Assembly: GCA_963833605.1 (NCBI GenBank)
Contig: CAWHYZ010000012.1
Coordinates: 124,001-188,000, forward strand
DNA: 64,000 bases
DNA from: JAFAXD01 sp963833605
GTDB lineage: Bacteria; Pseudomonadota; Alphaproteobacteria; Rhizobiales; Xanthobacteraceae
Direction: 5' to 3'
Below, one piece after another: positions 9,309 to 18,965 of this stretch (within the stretch, counting starts at the first letter, position 1; the number at the start of each line of letters is the position of its first letter). The notes beneath the pieces were generated by a model. That model saw only the letters and a list, made by a program, of their open reading frames with translations, made no database searches and had not been told where the DNA came from. The position numbers were made by a program, and so were the translations under genes.

Positions 9309-9656
9309 GTGACGTCCGCCCATTCATGGAAGGGTCATACGAGGCGAGTGTCGGTGCTCTGCGGGACGGCTCCGGGCACCACCGTTGCGCAAAACACCGC
9401 CTTCTCGTTGGGTACGCTCACCAGGTGCAGCCCGAACTTCTCGCAAACTTCGCTCAGCACGCGTACCGCCTGGAACCCGCAACCGTTCCTGGAAATCGGT
9501 CTCGATCTGATCTGGTATCACCTGAGTTCGGCCAATAGGGGCGCCACCTTCTTCCAGGCGGTCAACAACGGTGCTCGCCCGGCAGGTATCTACCAGGTGA
9601 ATAACCAGGACAACTTCTTCATGGTCCTTCGCTTCCAGAAGAACATCCTGCCCTGA
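9309..9656 (+). pseudogene. C-terminal fragment of a Porin_2 family outer membrane porin
   Basis: The last 60-70 codons read as the end of an alphaproteobacterial Porin_2 barrel: RTAWNPQPFLEIGLDL, NGARPAGIYQV, then an aromatic-terminated last strand ending RFQKNILP. The usual protein is 400-550 residues with a signal peptide; here only the final strands remain, and the upstream part of the frame is not convincing porin sequence. An intrinsic terminator follows, as expected at the true 3' end of a porin gene. It is therefore a remnant of a deleted porin gene, and no start can be assigned. Confidence 0.6.
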
Positions 9657-9690
9657 TCGTCAAAAACACGGCTCCAGTGTGGACGTGAAG

Positions 9691-9718
9691 ACCCCGGTGG
9701 TGACGCCGGGGGTTTTTC
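9691..9718 (+). terminator. Intrinsic terminator after porin fragment
   Basis: A CCCCGG / CCGGGG stem with an 8-base loop is followed directly by GGTTTTT. It retains the terminator of the porin gene whose 5' part is missing. Confidence 0.7.
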
Positions 9719-9788
9719 ATTCTCGCGTCGGAACGAGATCCGATCAGTGCACTGGATGCGATGATCTAGCTCTACCGGTCCGCTTTGA

Positions 9789-12161
9789 CTATTGTCGGTC
9801 GTGATTTGCTGCGCACCTTTGGAGCCATAGACGACGGTACGCAGATTCCAGATTTCGAGCAAAACGGGGCGCATCACACAGCGCGGACGCTTGCATCCGG
9901 CCGCGGAGCTCGGCACGAAGCGCACCTAGTCGATCAGGCGCGCGCGCCAGGCTCGCAGCGATCGCCTCATAACGGTCAGCGGAGTTCGCCACGAGTTCGT
10001 CGGCGAGACCCAACAAATTCAGAAATCCAAACGTCTGTCGGGACACCGGTCGCATGCTCGGCCATGTAATAACCGGCACGCCCATCCACAGCGCCTCGCA
10101 CGAGGTGATTCCACCGCTGAAAGGAAAAGGATCGAGTGCGATGTCGATGTCGCCATACTCGGCCAGCATGTCCACGTGGGCCGAAGCCGCGCGGAGATCG
10201 AGACGTGTCGGATCGCCTCCGACCGCAGCGAAGCTTGCGGCCAGGCGAGATCGCTCGCCAGCGTCCCGCAGAGTCTTCCACTTGAGGATAAGGCGAGAGC
10301 CCGGCACCTGGTCCAGCACCCGCGCCCATAACGCGAGGACCTGCGGGGTTACTTTGGTCAGATTGTTAAAGCTTCCGAACGTGACAAAGCCGCGCCTTTG
10401 ACACGGCAAACGTCCGACCGCAGGGGCGTCGGGAGGCGGGTTGAAGCAGAAACGGCTGTCAGGGAGCATTACCACTTCTTCGACGAACTGGCGCTCGATG
10501 CCAGGCGCAACGGTATCAGCGTCCATGAAAACGGCGTCGATCGCGGGCAACCCGGTTGTATTGAAGTAGCCAAGCCAGCTCACTTGAACCGGGGCTGGCC
10601 GTCGTGCGAACACCGTAAGCCGATTTCCGCCGGTATGCCCGGCAAGATCCACGAGGATGTCGATGTCGTCAACGCGGATTTGCTCTTCCAACTCGTCATC
10701 GGATAGTCCGAGCGTCTGGCGCCACTGCGATGCGTGAGCGCGCAAACGCTCGGTGAGCGCATCCTCGCCCACGACGCCTGAATAAGCGTTGATGATGAAT
10801 CGGGACGTATCGTGCGCTGCCCACACGGGCTCCAGGAAACGGCCTACCGGATGGTGGAAGAAATCGGCTGAGACGTAACCTACACGCAGAGGTCTGTCCG
10901 CGTCGGCGGCATAGAGACGCTTCGGCGCCAAAACGAGCGGAGGCTGGCCATGCTTGTCTCCCCATTCGACATGGGCCTCAAACAACTGTTCGTCATTTAC
11001 GGCGGGAGAGTAGGTCAGACACAACAATAGATTCGAATGTGCCTCGGCGAAATCAGGCTTGCCCAAGAGAGCAGCGCGAAAGCATTCGGCCGCCCGCTCC
11101 AATTTTCCCTGTTCAAAGAATACTACGCCGAGATTGTTCTGTGCCTCCGGGTAATCGGACCGGAGTTCGAGAGCTCGCTCGAGTTGCAGGACCGCGGCGT
11201 CAAGATCGCCCTGGACTTTCAACAAAGTACTAAGATTGTTGTGTGATTCTGCATTGTTGGGATCGAGCGCGATCGCTTCTGCGTAAGTCGACGCGGCCTG
11301 CTCATAGTTTCCCTTTTCCTGGAATATCAAAGCGAGATTGTTCCTTGCTTCCGTATAGTGGGGTTTGATATTGAGTGCTTGCTTGAGCTGCGCGATGGCA
11401 GCGTCGAATTCCCCTTGGGTTCGCAGTAGCGTGCTGAAATTGTTGTACGCTTCAGGGTTTTTGGGATCGAGCGCGATCGCCTTTTCGTAGCTCGATCGGG
11501 CCTCTTCGTAACGCCTCAGGTCGGCTAATGCACTGCCTCGACTGACATGGGCTGCTGCGAGGTCCGGTTGCAAGGCGATGGCGTGGTCATAGCTAGCCAG
11601 GGCATCGTCGCGGCGTCCGAGGCGCAGGAGCGAGTTGCCGCGGTTGACAAATACAATCGCCAATTCGGGCCTGATCGCACTTGCAGCCTCGAAGCTGGCG
11701 ATTGCGTCCTGGTGTCGTTTCATGGCGGCCAGCGTGTTGCCGCGGTTGAAATGCGCTTCGAACGAATCGGGCTTGAGCTGCAAAGCTTGGTGGTAGCTCG
11801 CAAGTGCGTCCTCTGCGCGCCCGACCGCATCGAGCACGAGCCCGCGGTTGATCCAGGGTTCCGCACGCTGCGGATTGGCAGCAATGGCGCGGTCGTACAT
11901 GGCCAATGCTTCGGCTTGCCGATCATTTGCGACCAACAGTTCGCCTGCGCCCACATAGGCCTCGATCAGATCCGGCTTGTAGGTCACGGCACGTTTGAAG
12001 CTCCGCAGCGCTTCCTCATGTTGCCCGACCTCTCTCAGGACGTTGCCGAGAAGGTTGTAGGCAGATGCATTTTGTGGTGCGAGCTTGACAGCCTTGCGGA
12101 GCAGCCGAACGGCTTCTTCAAATTGACGTTGCTGGGTCATGACCAGCGCCAGAAAGAACAT
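9789..12161 (-). CDS. TPR protein with O-GlcNAc-transferase (GT41, SPINDLY-like) domain
   Basis: A 790-residue protein with about eleven tetratricopeptide repeats of 34 residues (to about residue 390; e.g. AYNLLGNVLREVGQHEEALR) followed by a GT41 catalytic region. Family landmarks are RPLRVGYVSADFF, DILVDLAGHTGGNRL, PVQVSWLGY, and LDPFPFSGGITSCEALWMGVPVITW near the sugar-nucleotide site. Relatives transfer GlcNAc or other sugars to Ser/Thr of cytoplasmic proteins; the substrate here is unknown. The gene probably begins upstream: 12162-12321 in another minus frame encodes MQEAVLLHRQGALADAAARY, a first TPR that joins this frame through a single-base shift near 12195. No glycosylation partner is adjacent. 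Confidence 0.85.
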   Translation of the reverse strand: MFFLALVMTQQRQFEEAVRLLRKAVKLAPQNASAYNLLGNVLREVGQHEEALRSFKRAVTYKPDLIEAYVGAGELLVANDRQAEALAMYDRAIAANPQRAEPWINRGLVLDAVGRAEDALASYHQALQLKPDSFEAHFNRGNTLAAMKRHQDAIASFEAASAIRPELAIVFVNRGNSLLRLGRRDDALASYDHAIALQPDLAAAHVSRGSALADLRRYEEARSSYEKAIALDPKNPEAYNNFSTLLRTQGEFDAAIAQLKQALNIKPHYTEARNNLALIFQEKGNYEQAASTYAEAIALDPNNAESHNNLSTLLKVQGDLDAAVLQLERALELRSDYPEAQNNLGVVFFEQGKLERAAECFRAALLGKPDFAEAHSNLLLCLTYSPAVNDEQLFEAHVEWGDKHGQPPLVLAPKRLYAADADRPLRVGYVSADFFHHPVGRFLEPVWAAHDTSRFIINAYSGVVGEDALTERLRAHASQWRQTLGLSDDELEEQIRVDDIDILVDLAGHTGGNRLTVFARRPAPVQVSWLGYFNTTGLPAIDAVFMDADTVAPGIERQFVEEVVMLPDSRFCFNPPPDAPAVGRLPCQRRGFVTFGSFNNLTKVTPQVLALWARVLDQVPGSRLILKWKTLRDAGERSRLAASFAAVGGDPTRLDLRAASAHVDMLAEYGDIDIALDPFPFSGGITSCEALWMGVPVITWPSMRPVSRQTFGFLNLLGLADELVANSADRYEAIAASLARAPDRLGALRAELRGRMQASALCDAPRFARNLESAYRRLWLQRCAANHDRQ

Positions 12162-12321
12162 GGCATCGACGTTTTTGGGCTCGCTCCGGAGAAATCTTGA
12201 CGTAGCGTGCGGCCGCGTCGGCCAGCGCGCCTTGGCGATGCAACAAGACCGCCTCTTGCATGAGGAAAGTATGTGAAGGTCGCTGCAAGGGTTTTACGCC
12301 CTTTCCTTTTTTGGAACCCAA

Positions 12322-12839
12322 GCCGATGCCGGCCGTACCCCTGTGTCTTTATGTCCCAATAGCAACTTCCCAATTTTTGGATGTTCAGACAACCTCCGAA
12401 GTTTGGGAAGCCGCAATATATGCCAGAAATGCCGGCCTATTGGAAACGCGAGGCCGTCTCCGTGGATGGCCTCCGACACCCAAAGGCATAAGTCATCGCA
12501 CAGCGTGCCGCAGCGTAACTTCTGAAAGAGCCCGGCGAGCCTACAGGTTGCCCGCCTCTATTCGAAAACAAATGCAACAGGTCTTCGGTCATCCCGGCGA
12601 GCTTGGGGCTTTGCAATCAGTGGCGCCGCCCAGCCTGTCAACTTTCTGCTACCGAAGGACATGATCGAGTTCCAGCTCAACTACTGACACGGCGCGATGG
12701 CCTGCTGGGGTTTTTATAGTGAGATAGCTTAGGGAGTGCTTCATCAACGAGGCGCGTAGGGCGCATATTGCGGCATTAGCCTCGCACCTTATGTGAGCGA
12801 TGGTGTTGACGCCAGGAATTTCAGGCAAGCGAGGTCAAG
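12322..12839. other. Intergenic stretch without a recognised gene
   Basis: About 520 bp between the divergent TPR-glycosyltransferase and FMN reductase genes. Open frames here have no family resemblance. The plus-strand start region of the reductase has AAGCGAGGTCAAG before its ATG. Promoters for both flanking genes must lie here, but I cannot place them. Confidence 0.4.
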
Positions 12840-13409
12840 ATGGCCGATACCTTGAACGTCATTTCGATCGACGGATCGCTCCGCAAAGGCTCCTTCAATG
12901 CGGCATTGGCCCGCACGTTGCCCAAGCTTGCGCCGCCCGGCATGACAATCGGGGCGGCGCCGCCCTGGAATACCTTCCCGATCTACAATGCCGATGACCA
13001 GACCAGCTCTGGATTTCCGGCACCTGTCCAGGTTCTTGGGGAGGCTGTTCGCAAGGCTGACGGGGTCGTTATTGTATCGCCGGAATACAACTATGGTTTG
13101 CCTGGCGGGTTGAAGAATGCCATCGACTGGCTCTCGCGACTTGAAATTCAGCCGTTCAAAGACAAGCCGGTCGCTATTCAATCGGCGACCGCAGGTCCAC
13201 TCGGCGGTGCACGCGTACAATATCAATGGCGTCAAGTGTTTGTGTTCCTCGATGCACATGTGTTCCTGCGGCCGGAAGTTTTTGTCGGCGTTGCACAGAA
13301 CAAGTTCGACGACAAGCTCGAACTAAAGGATCAGGCAACGATCGATTTCATCAAACAGCAGCTCGCCGCCTTTGAAAAATACGTCCGCAAGGTTAGCGGG
13401 CGGAATTGA
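12840..13409 (+). CDS. NADPH-dependent FMN reductase (chromate/quinone reductase-like)
   Basis: A 189-residue flavodoxin-fold oxidoreductase of the NADPH-dependent FMN reductase family (ChrR/YieF, ArsH-related). FMN-phosphate binding loop GSLRKGSFN sits near residue 12, and the isoalloxazine-binding SPEYNYGLPGGLKNAIDW near residue 80 is a clear family signature. Such enzymes reduce quinones, chromate or azo compounds in the cytoplasm, protecting from redox cycling. It precedes an SDR and a gentisate-dioxygenase-like cupin on the same strand, so it could help with quinone/aromatic metabolism, though a 106-bp gap with a repeat separates it from the SDR gene. Confidence 0.85.
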   Translation: MADTLNVISIDGSLRKGSFNAALARTLPKLAPPGMTIGAAPPWNTFPIYNADDQTSSGFPAPVQVLGEAVRKADGVVIVSPEYNYGLPGGLKNAIDWLSRLEIQPFKDKPVAIQSATAGPLGGARVQYQWRQVFVFLDAHVFLRPEVFVGVAQNKFDDKLELKDQATIDFIKQQLAAFEKYVRKVSGRN

Positions 13410-13472
13410 CCACGCGCAGTTGTCTGGACGCAGAAATTGATCGAGCGGGACGCTGGTCGGCATTTCGCGCAC

Positions 13473-13488
13473 GCTCCATCCGGGCTAC
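13473..13488 (+). repeat. Short dispersed GC-rich repeat fragment
   Basis: Contains GCTCCATCCGGGCTAC, a core shared with the elements near 15625 and 17207. It looks like one arm of a REP-like element. Confidence 0.45.
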
Positions 13489-13515
13489 AGTCGCGGCGAG
13501 CGGAGGAAACGACAC

Positions 13516-14280
13516 ATGGGCAAACTCAGCAATCGCACCGCCATCGTCACCGGAGGGGCGCGCGGCATTGGCCGGCATTATGCGGATGCGCTGGCCGGCG
13601 AAGGCGCGCAAGTGATGATCGGCGATGTTCTCGACGGGGAGCCGGCGGCGCGTGACATTTCGGCCCGCTACGGCCAGGGTGCGGCGGCAAGCCTTCATGT
13701 CGACGTGAGCGAGGAAGCTTCGGTCAAAGCCTTTGTCGGCAAGGCGATGGAACGCTTCGGCAAGATCGACATCCTCATCAACAACGCGGCGGTATTCGCC
13801 AATCTGCCTCCCCGGAAGGTTACCGACATCGATGTCGCAAGCTGGGACCAAGTGATGGCGGTCAATATCCGCGGCCCGTTCCTGATGGTGAAGCATGTGG
13901 TCCCGCACATGATCGCGAAGGGCTATGGCAAGATCATCAACATCGGCTCCGGGACGGCGCACAAAGGCTTGGCCAATTTCTCCCATTACGTCGCGTCAAA
14001 GGGCGCCATGACCAGCTTCTCACGCGCGTTGTCGCGGGAGCTCGGCGAACACGGCATCTGCGTGAATACGCTTGCACCCGGCTTCACGATCAGTGACGGC
14101 GTGCTGGCAAACGTCGAGTTTCACGAGAAGTGGCGTCAGCCGATCGTGCAGAGCCGCGCCATCAAGCGCGAGGAGATGCCCGAGGATTTGCGCGGGGCAA
14201 TCGTGTTCTTGTCGTCCGCCGAGAGCGATTTCGTGACCGGTCAGACGCTCTCGGTCTGTGGCGGCTCGATCAACACGTGA
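13516..14280 (+). CDS. Short-chain dehydrogenase/reductase (SDR)
   Basis: A 254-residue classical SDR. The cofactor motif TGGARGIGR lies at residues 12-20, the NNAAV stretch near 88, and the catalytic YVASK near 155 with the upstream Ser (INIGSGT near 140). An acidic residue after the second strand (GDVLD) suggests NAD(H) rather than NADP(H). The substrate is probably an alcohol or dihydrodiol but cannot be told from sequence. The gene is preceded by GGCGAGCGGAGGAAACGACAC, giving GGAGG at good spacing to ATG 13516. It is followed by a repeat-like spacer and then the gentisate-dioxygenase-like gene, a plausible aromatic-catabolic neighbour. Confidence 0.85.
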   Translation: MGKLSNRTAIVTGGARGIGRHYADALAGEGAQVMIGDVLDGEPAARDISARYGQGAAASLHVDVSEEASVKAFVGKAMERFGKIDILINNAAVFANLPPRKVTDIDVASWDQVMAVNIRGPFLMVKHVVPHMIAKGYGKIINIGSGTAHKGLANFSHYVASKGAMTSFSRALSRELGEHGICVNTLAPGFTISDGVLANVEFHEKWRQPIVQSRAIKREEMPEDLRGAIVFLSSAESDFVTGQTLSVCGGSINT

Positions 14281-14281
14281 G

Positions 14282-14400
14282 GGGAATCAGGGATCAGGAG
14301 CCAGGCGTCAAAAGATCGGTGGTTTGCCCCGGGTTCCTGACACCTGACTCTTGTTTCCCGACCCCTGTTTTCTGCATGGCCGTGTCCTGATGCCCAACTC
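14282..14400. repeat. Repetitive purine/pyrimidine-asymmetric intergenic element
   Basis: The left part (GGAATCAGGGATCAGGAGCCAGG) and right part (GGTTCCTGACACCTGACTC, then CCCGACCCCTG and CCTGATGCCCAACTCCTGG) are imperfect inverted copies of CAGGAGCCAGG/CCTGACTC words. The pattern resembles short dispersed intergenic repeats of rhizobial genomes rather than coding DNA. The end of this block is close to the promoter of the downstream cupin gene. Confidence 0.5.
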
Positions 14401-14465
14401 CTGGTTCCCACCACCCGTTTCGAGTATATTCTGCGCAATTTTCGCGAGTTCTCACGGAGGAACGT

Positions 14466-15545
14466 ATGTCGGTTGCGGTTGCCAAGCAGGCCAAGAGTGC
14501 CAAGGCGGACACTAAGCACAACCTCAAGGCGGTGCGCGAAGCGTACTACGACAGGATCGCCAAATACGACATGGCGCCGCTGTGGGAGGTGCTCAAGGAC
14601 GTAGTCAGGAGCGAGCCCAGAAGCAAATGTGTGCCGCAGCTGTGGAAATTTGCCGACGTAAAGCGGCTAATGTTGGAGGCGGGCGACGTCATCTCAACCG
14701 AGGAGGCCGAGCGCCGGGTGCTGGTGCTGGAAAACCCGGCGCTGCATGGCCAGTGCCGCATTACCAATTCGCTGTTTGCCGGCATTCAGTTGATCCTGCC
14801 GGGCGAGGTGGCGCCGGTCCATCGTCACGTCGCCTCCGCGATCCGGTTTGTCCTCGACGGCGAGGGCGCCTACACGGCAGTGGAAGGCGAAAGGGCGAGC
14901 ATGTCGCCGGGCGACTTCATCCTCACCCCGAACTGGGCGCCGCATGATCACGGCAACCCGTCGGGCAAGCCGATGCTGTGGCTCGATGTGCTCGACGTGC
15001 CGACTATCAATCATTTCGAGACCTCGTTCTCCGAGCATTTCGACGAGAAGATGCAGAATACATCGCGCGGCGAGGGCGATTCGCTCGAACGCTACGGCTC
15101 CGGCGTGCTGCCTGACGGCGCTCCGGTCGCGCTCAAGCGCAGCCCGGTCATCAACTATACCTATGCGCGAACTCGCCCGATCCTGGAACGGCTGAAGAAG
15201 TCGGGCGATATCGACAAGTGTCACGGCGCTCGGGTGCGGTATGCGAACCCGATCAACGGCGGCTGGGCACTTCCGACCATGGGGGCGCATCTCGCGCTGT
15301 TCCCGGCTGGGTTCAAGGGCGAGCCCTATCGCTCCACCGACGGCACCATCTTCGTATGCGCCGAGGGTAAAGGCTCGACCAAGATCGGCGACAAGGCATT
15401 CGAGTGGGGACAAAACGACGTGTTCGTCGTCCCGCCTTGGACGCGCTACAGCCACAACGCCGCCAAGGAATCGGTCCTGTTCTCGATCTCCGACCGTCCG
15501 ATGCAGGAAGCGCTTGGCATCTGGCGCGAAGAGACCGCACACTGA
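14466..15545 (+). CDS. Gentisate 1,2-dioxygenase-like bicupin
   Basis: A 359-residue two-cupin Fe(II) dioxygenase of the gentisate 1,2-dioxygenase / salicylate dioxygenase family, which opens the ring of gentisate to maleylpyruvate. The first cupin carries the metal ligands in PVHRHVASAIRFV (two His) with a further His in NWAPHDHGN; the second cupin (about residues 255-350) has degenerate ligands, as in the family. Length matches. An AACTCACGGAGGAAC ribosome site precedes ATG 14466. No maleylpyruvate isomerase or fumarylpyruvate hydrolase is beside it, so the exact substrate is not proven. Confidence 0.8.
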   Translation: MSVAVAKQAKSAKADTKHNLKAVREAYYDRIAKYDMAPLWEVLKDVVRSEPRSKCVPQLWKFADVKRLMLEAGDVISTEEAERRVLVLENPALHGQCRITNSLFAGIQLILPGEVAPVHRHVASAIRFVLDGEGAYTAVEGERASMSPGDFILTPNWAPHDHGNPSGKPMLWLDVLDVPTINHFETSFSEHFDEKMQNTSRGEGDSLERYGSGVLPDGAPVALKRSPVINYTYARTRPILERLKKSGDIDKCHGARVRYANPINGGWALPTMGAHLALFPAGFKGEPYRSTDGTIFVCAEGKGSTKIGDKAFEWGQNDVFVVPPWTRYSHNAAKESVLFSISDRPMQEALGIWREETAH

Positions 15546-15624
15546 GTAAGGAGAAATTGCGACCCCGGAGCTAGCGCAGAGCGATAATCCGGACTTCGTT
15601 GTTCATCCCGGACTATCCGACTGC

Positions 15625-15638
15625 GTTATCCGGGCTAC
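15625..15638 (+). repeat. Short dispersed GC-rich repeat fragment
   Basis: GTTATCCGGGCTAC, a variant of the core seen near 13473 and 17207, placed about 55 bp before the LVIVD-like gene. Confidence 0.35.
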
Positions 15639-15693
15639 CGGGTGCGACCCGCGCGACAGTTGCGGGCGAAAAATTCCATCGAGGGAGGAACTG

Positions 15694-17146
15694 ATGCGAC
15701 CAGCTAGCTGTGTAGTCTCCGGTGCCGCCTGCGCGGTGATGGTGTGTGCATCGCTCGCTGTTGCCCAGCAGCAGCAGAAAGTCGGCGCGCCGCCGGAGGC
15801 GATGAACATGGGCCTCGTCGGCAGCAACGATTTGCAGGGGCGCAGCGCGTATCAGCCGACGGTCGCGCGCCAGGGCGACCGCTACATCGCTTATATCGGT
15901 CATCACGGTGGCACGCCGGACGTACCCAAGCCGATGAATCCCCTGACCGGTCAGGCTGAGTTCAACGGAACCTCGATCGTCGACGTGACCGATCCGACGC
16001 ATCCGAAGTATCTCAAGCACATCCCCGGTCTGCCAGGGAACTACGAAGACGGCGGCGCGCAGATGGTCCGCGTCTGCCCCGGCCGCCAGCTCTCCAAGGC
16101 CGATCCCAACAAGTATTACATGCTGCGCGTTTTTGGCGGGCAGGGGCACGAGATCTGGGACGTTACTGATCCCAGCAACCCAGCGCTGCTGACCCGCTTG
16201 ATGGGCTTGAAAGACACGCACAAAAGCTGGTGGGAATGTGACACCGGCATTGCGTTTCTGGTCTCCGGCGCGGAGGGTTGGCGCGTGCGCCGTATGACCC
16301 AGGTCTATGACCTCAGCGACCCGGCGAAGCCGGTCAAGATCCGGGATTTCGGGCTGCCGGGCCAGGAGCCGGGCGCGACCGGCACGGTGCCGACCGAATT
16401 GCATGGCATGATCTCGATGGGGCCACAGTCCAACCAAATCTATTTCGGCTACGGCACCAACAAGGGCGGCATCCTGCAGATCGTCGACCGCGACAAGCTG
16501 ATCAACGGTCCGAAGGAACCGACGCCCGAGAACCTCCGCTATCCGGAGGTGGGACGACTTGAAATGACGCCCCTCAACGGCGCCCACACCGTGTTTCCGA
16601 TGCTGCGCATGCCGGTTGCCGAATTTGCCAGCGACAAGGCCGGTGCAACACGCGATTTCGTCATGATCGTGGACGAGAGTCTGGTGAACGAGTGCCAGGA
16701 GGCGGAAACCCGGCAGATGGTTTGGTTCGCCGATATCACGATCGAGACCAAGCCGATGGTCGTGTCCAACTACACGGTGCCGGAGAAGAGCGGCAATTTC
16801 TGCCAGCGCGGTGGCCGCTTTGGCTCGCATTCCAGCAACGAAAGCATGGCGCCCGTGTTCTACAAGAAGGTCGCATTCGTGACCTGGTTCAATGCCGGTG
16901 TGCGCGCGATCGACCTGCGCGATCCCTATCAGCCCAAGGAGATCGGATATTTCATCCCGCCGATTACCGAGGCGACCGACAAGCGCTGCATCAAGGTCGA
17001 TGGCCAGGACCGCTGCAAGGTCGCGATCCAGAGCAACAATGTCGAGACCGACGATCGCGGCTATGTTTACGTTGTCGATCGCGCAAACACCGGGCTTTGC
17101 GATCGTCGAACTCACCCCGGAGGGGAAGAAAGCGGCAGGCCTATAG
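15694..17146 (+). pseudogene. Secreted LVIVD-repeat-like beta-propeller protein, frameshifted near its end
   Basis: About 484 residues. A signal peptide (residues 1-24, ending SLAVA) is followed by repeated blades carrying the words SIVDVTDPTHPKYL, EIWDVTDPSNPALL, QVYDLSDPAKPVKI and AIDLRDPYQPKEI, the LVIVD-type beta-propeller signature. The protein should be periplasmic or surface bound; function unknown. Near 17088-17096 the frame slips: the natural end continues in the next frame as FAIVELTPEGKKAAGL with TAG at 17144-17146, whereas the uncorrected frame runs to 17265 through a repeat. A single-base sequencing error is likely. Confidence 0.75.
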
Positions 17147-17149
17147 GTC

Positions 17150-17232
17150 GTAGCCCGCATGGGGGCGAAGCGGGAATGCGGGACGGCCTTCCCGGATTTC
17201 GCTGGCGCTCCATCCGGGGCTACTGGGAGCTA
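17150..17232. repeat. REP-like palindromic intergenic element
   Basis: Contains GTAGCCCGCATGGGGGCGAAG, a GCGGGA/CCCGGA pairing region and CGCTCCATCCGGGGCTAC. The GTAGCCC start and the GGGCTAC end are complementary, so the unit can fold on itself. Such elements are common between genes in Bradyrhizobium-like genomes. It separates the convergent LVIVD-like and methyltransferase genes. Confidence 0.6.
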
Positions 17233-17237
17233 CTATG

Positions 17238-18658
17238 TCACTCCCGGCGGCGGGAAATTACATAGGATTCGTCCCAGAACCAGAGTCCGCCGTGCTTACG
17301 CAGCACCTCCGTAGTGGCCTCGACGTAGCGGCTGTCGTTGGCGACATGTGCGAGCCGCTCGTCCTCAACCTGGTTGACGTAGACGGCCGCGTTCCACGCC
17401 GCCCACACAGTCGACGTTCCGATGGATCCCTCGACCTCCGATGGCAGCGTGTGCATGTCATAGCGGAACAGCGCGCGGTTATCGGCGTAGACGTTGAAGT
17501 TAAGCTCGCGTCCGGCTGGACCGAGCTCCTGCTTCACGGCTTTGAGAAATCTGATGGCGGTCGTGTAGGAAGGGATTGTCGCCTGGCCACACCTTCTGGA
17601 TGATCTCATGCCCGGGGTCGTTGCCGTGCGACTGGATTGCGATCAGTCGTCCACCCGGTCCGAGCGCCCGCGCCAGCGGCGCAATCACGCGCTTGGTCTT
17701 GAACTCGAGCGAGGAGCGGGCGCGATAGGGCTGTGAGGCGATCACGAGATCATAACCCGCCATGGTCCCGCCGGGCTTGGGCAGCAGCGGGTCGAGCAGA
17801 AACCTGTGGTCTTCCCGATAGATCACCAGGACGACCGGCCGCTCGTAGACCGGGTTGCCGGTCTTCGGGCTAACGCCGGCCCTCCAGGCGTCGCCCAGGA
17901 ACGGCTCAAGGTCGGCAATTTGCGAGTTCGAAACGATAGGCCGAGTTACCGACGAGACGGAGTTCGTGCCACATCATACTGGACGCGGCGCTAAGCGATT
18001 TGACGGCGAGGCACGGCGCTTCGGAATAGTTGAGGTTGGTCAATACGACGACCGTCGCCGGGTGCTCGTAGAAACGGTCCGCAAGCTTCTGCAAGGTCAG
18101 GCGCACGTCCTCGAGGCTGATTTCCTTGCCAACGATGTAGAACGGGTTATGCGGAAATCGGTCATGCATGGCTCGCATGACCCGGGTGAGAACCGAACCG
18201 TCGCCGACGCCGGCATCGAACAGCCGCAGAGCGGGAGGGCGCGGGTGGATATTGGCGAGCTCCTGCGAAACCCGATCGGCCACCACCTGCTTTTCGCTAC
18301 AGGTATTGACGAACAACAAATATTTCTGGCGATTGTCAAAAAAGCGGAAATTGCGCTGCCCGTCTCCCTCGGGCGCGTGCGCCCGCGTGATCGCGGGCTG
18401 GATCGCCAACTTCTCCGGCATTGAAATAGCCTCTTTGATCGCTGGGATGATGATCGGCCGTTCCGCCGCCGGGGTGTCGCGGTGAGCGCTCATGAACGAA
18501 CGTATGCGGTCAAGGGTTTCGGTGGTAATGCGACCGCCGTTGCGAAGACGGCTGGTGAGCTTGCCGTCATTGACCGCGCGGCGGCCGAACGTGGACTCGG
18601 CAAGCCCGGTCCGCCTGCAATACTCCGCGATTTCCTGCAGCAGTTCTTGCGCGTTCAT
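17238..18658 (-). pseudogene. SAM-dependent methyltransferase with N-terminal HTH-like segment, two frameshifts
   Basis: Reading 18658 to 17238 through three frames gives about 470 residues of one protein. The first 60 residues resemble a small helix-turn-helix (LAESTFGRRAVNDGKL). Then comes a Rossmann methyltransferase core with motif I in FDAGVGDGSVLTR, followed in the second frame (from about 17900) by a strand AGYDLVIASQPY and a GPGGRLIAIQSHG loop. The third frame (17600-17238) holds a conserved C-terminus ending FWDESYVISRRRE. Frameshifts lie near 17905-17925 and 17585-17600. The target is unknown; the C-terminal part could suggest a small-molecule methyltransferase. I cannot assign a narrower family. 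Confidence 0.6.
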
Positions 18659-18965
18659 AGGAACTCCCTGGCGTGCTGGGTGGATGCCGCGGTTTCCTCG
18701 ATCGCGCCCGCTCTCGCTCTGTTGTTTTTGTGTGCGGGCGGCAGAGGGACATAAAGCCCATCAGATATGCTTTCGTCAACAGCGATTTTGCCCACAATGA
18801 AGGTGGGATTTTTCATGGGCAGCGTGCCAATGGACGGGTCTATTGCCCACCTCTGTGCGGAATCCGTGTTGCCCTCGATAAATGACCGGCCCAGCCGGTG
18901 ACTGTGGATTTCACACCAAGGCCGATCCGCGCTACATCGTTGGGCCGCTCGAAATTGGGGGGATG

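Noticed and set aside
9309..9540. Possible second precursor peptide after lanA
   Set aside because: The region reads as a porin remnant toward its end and has no leader motif.
15613..17160. Minus-strand frame of 515 codons
   Set aside because: Antisense of the LVIVD-like gene; high GC keeps it open. No ribosome site or domain.
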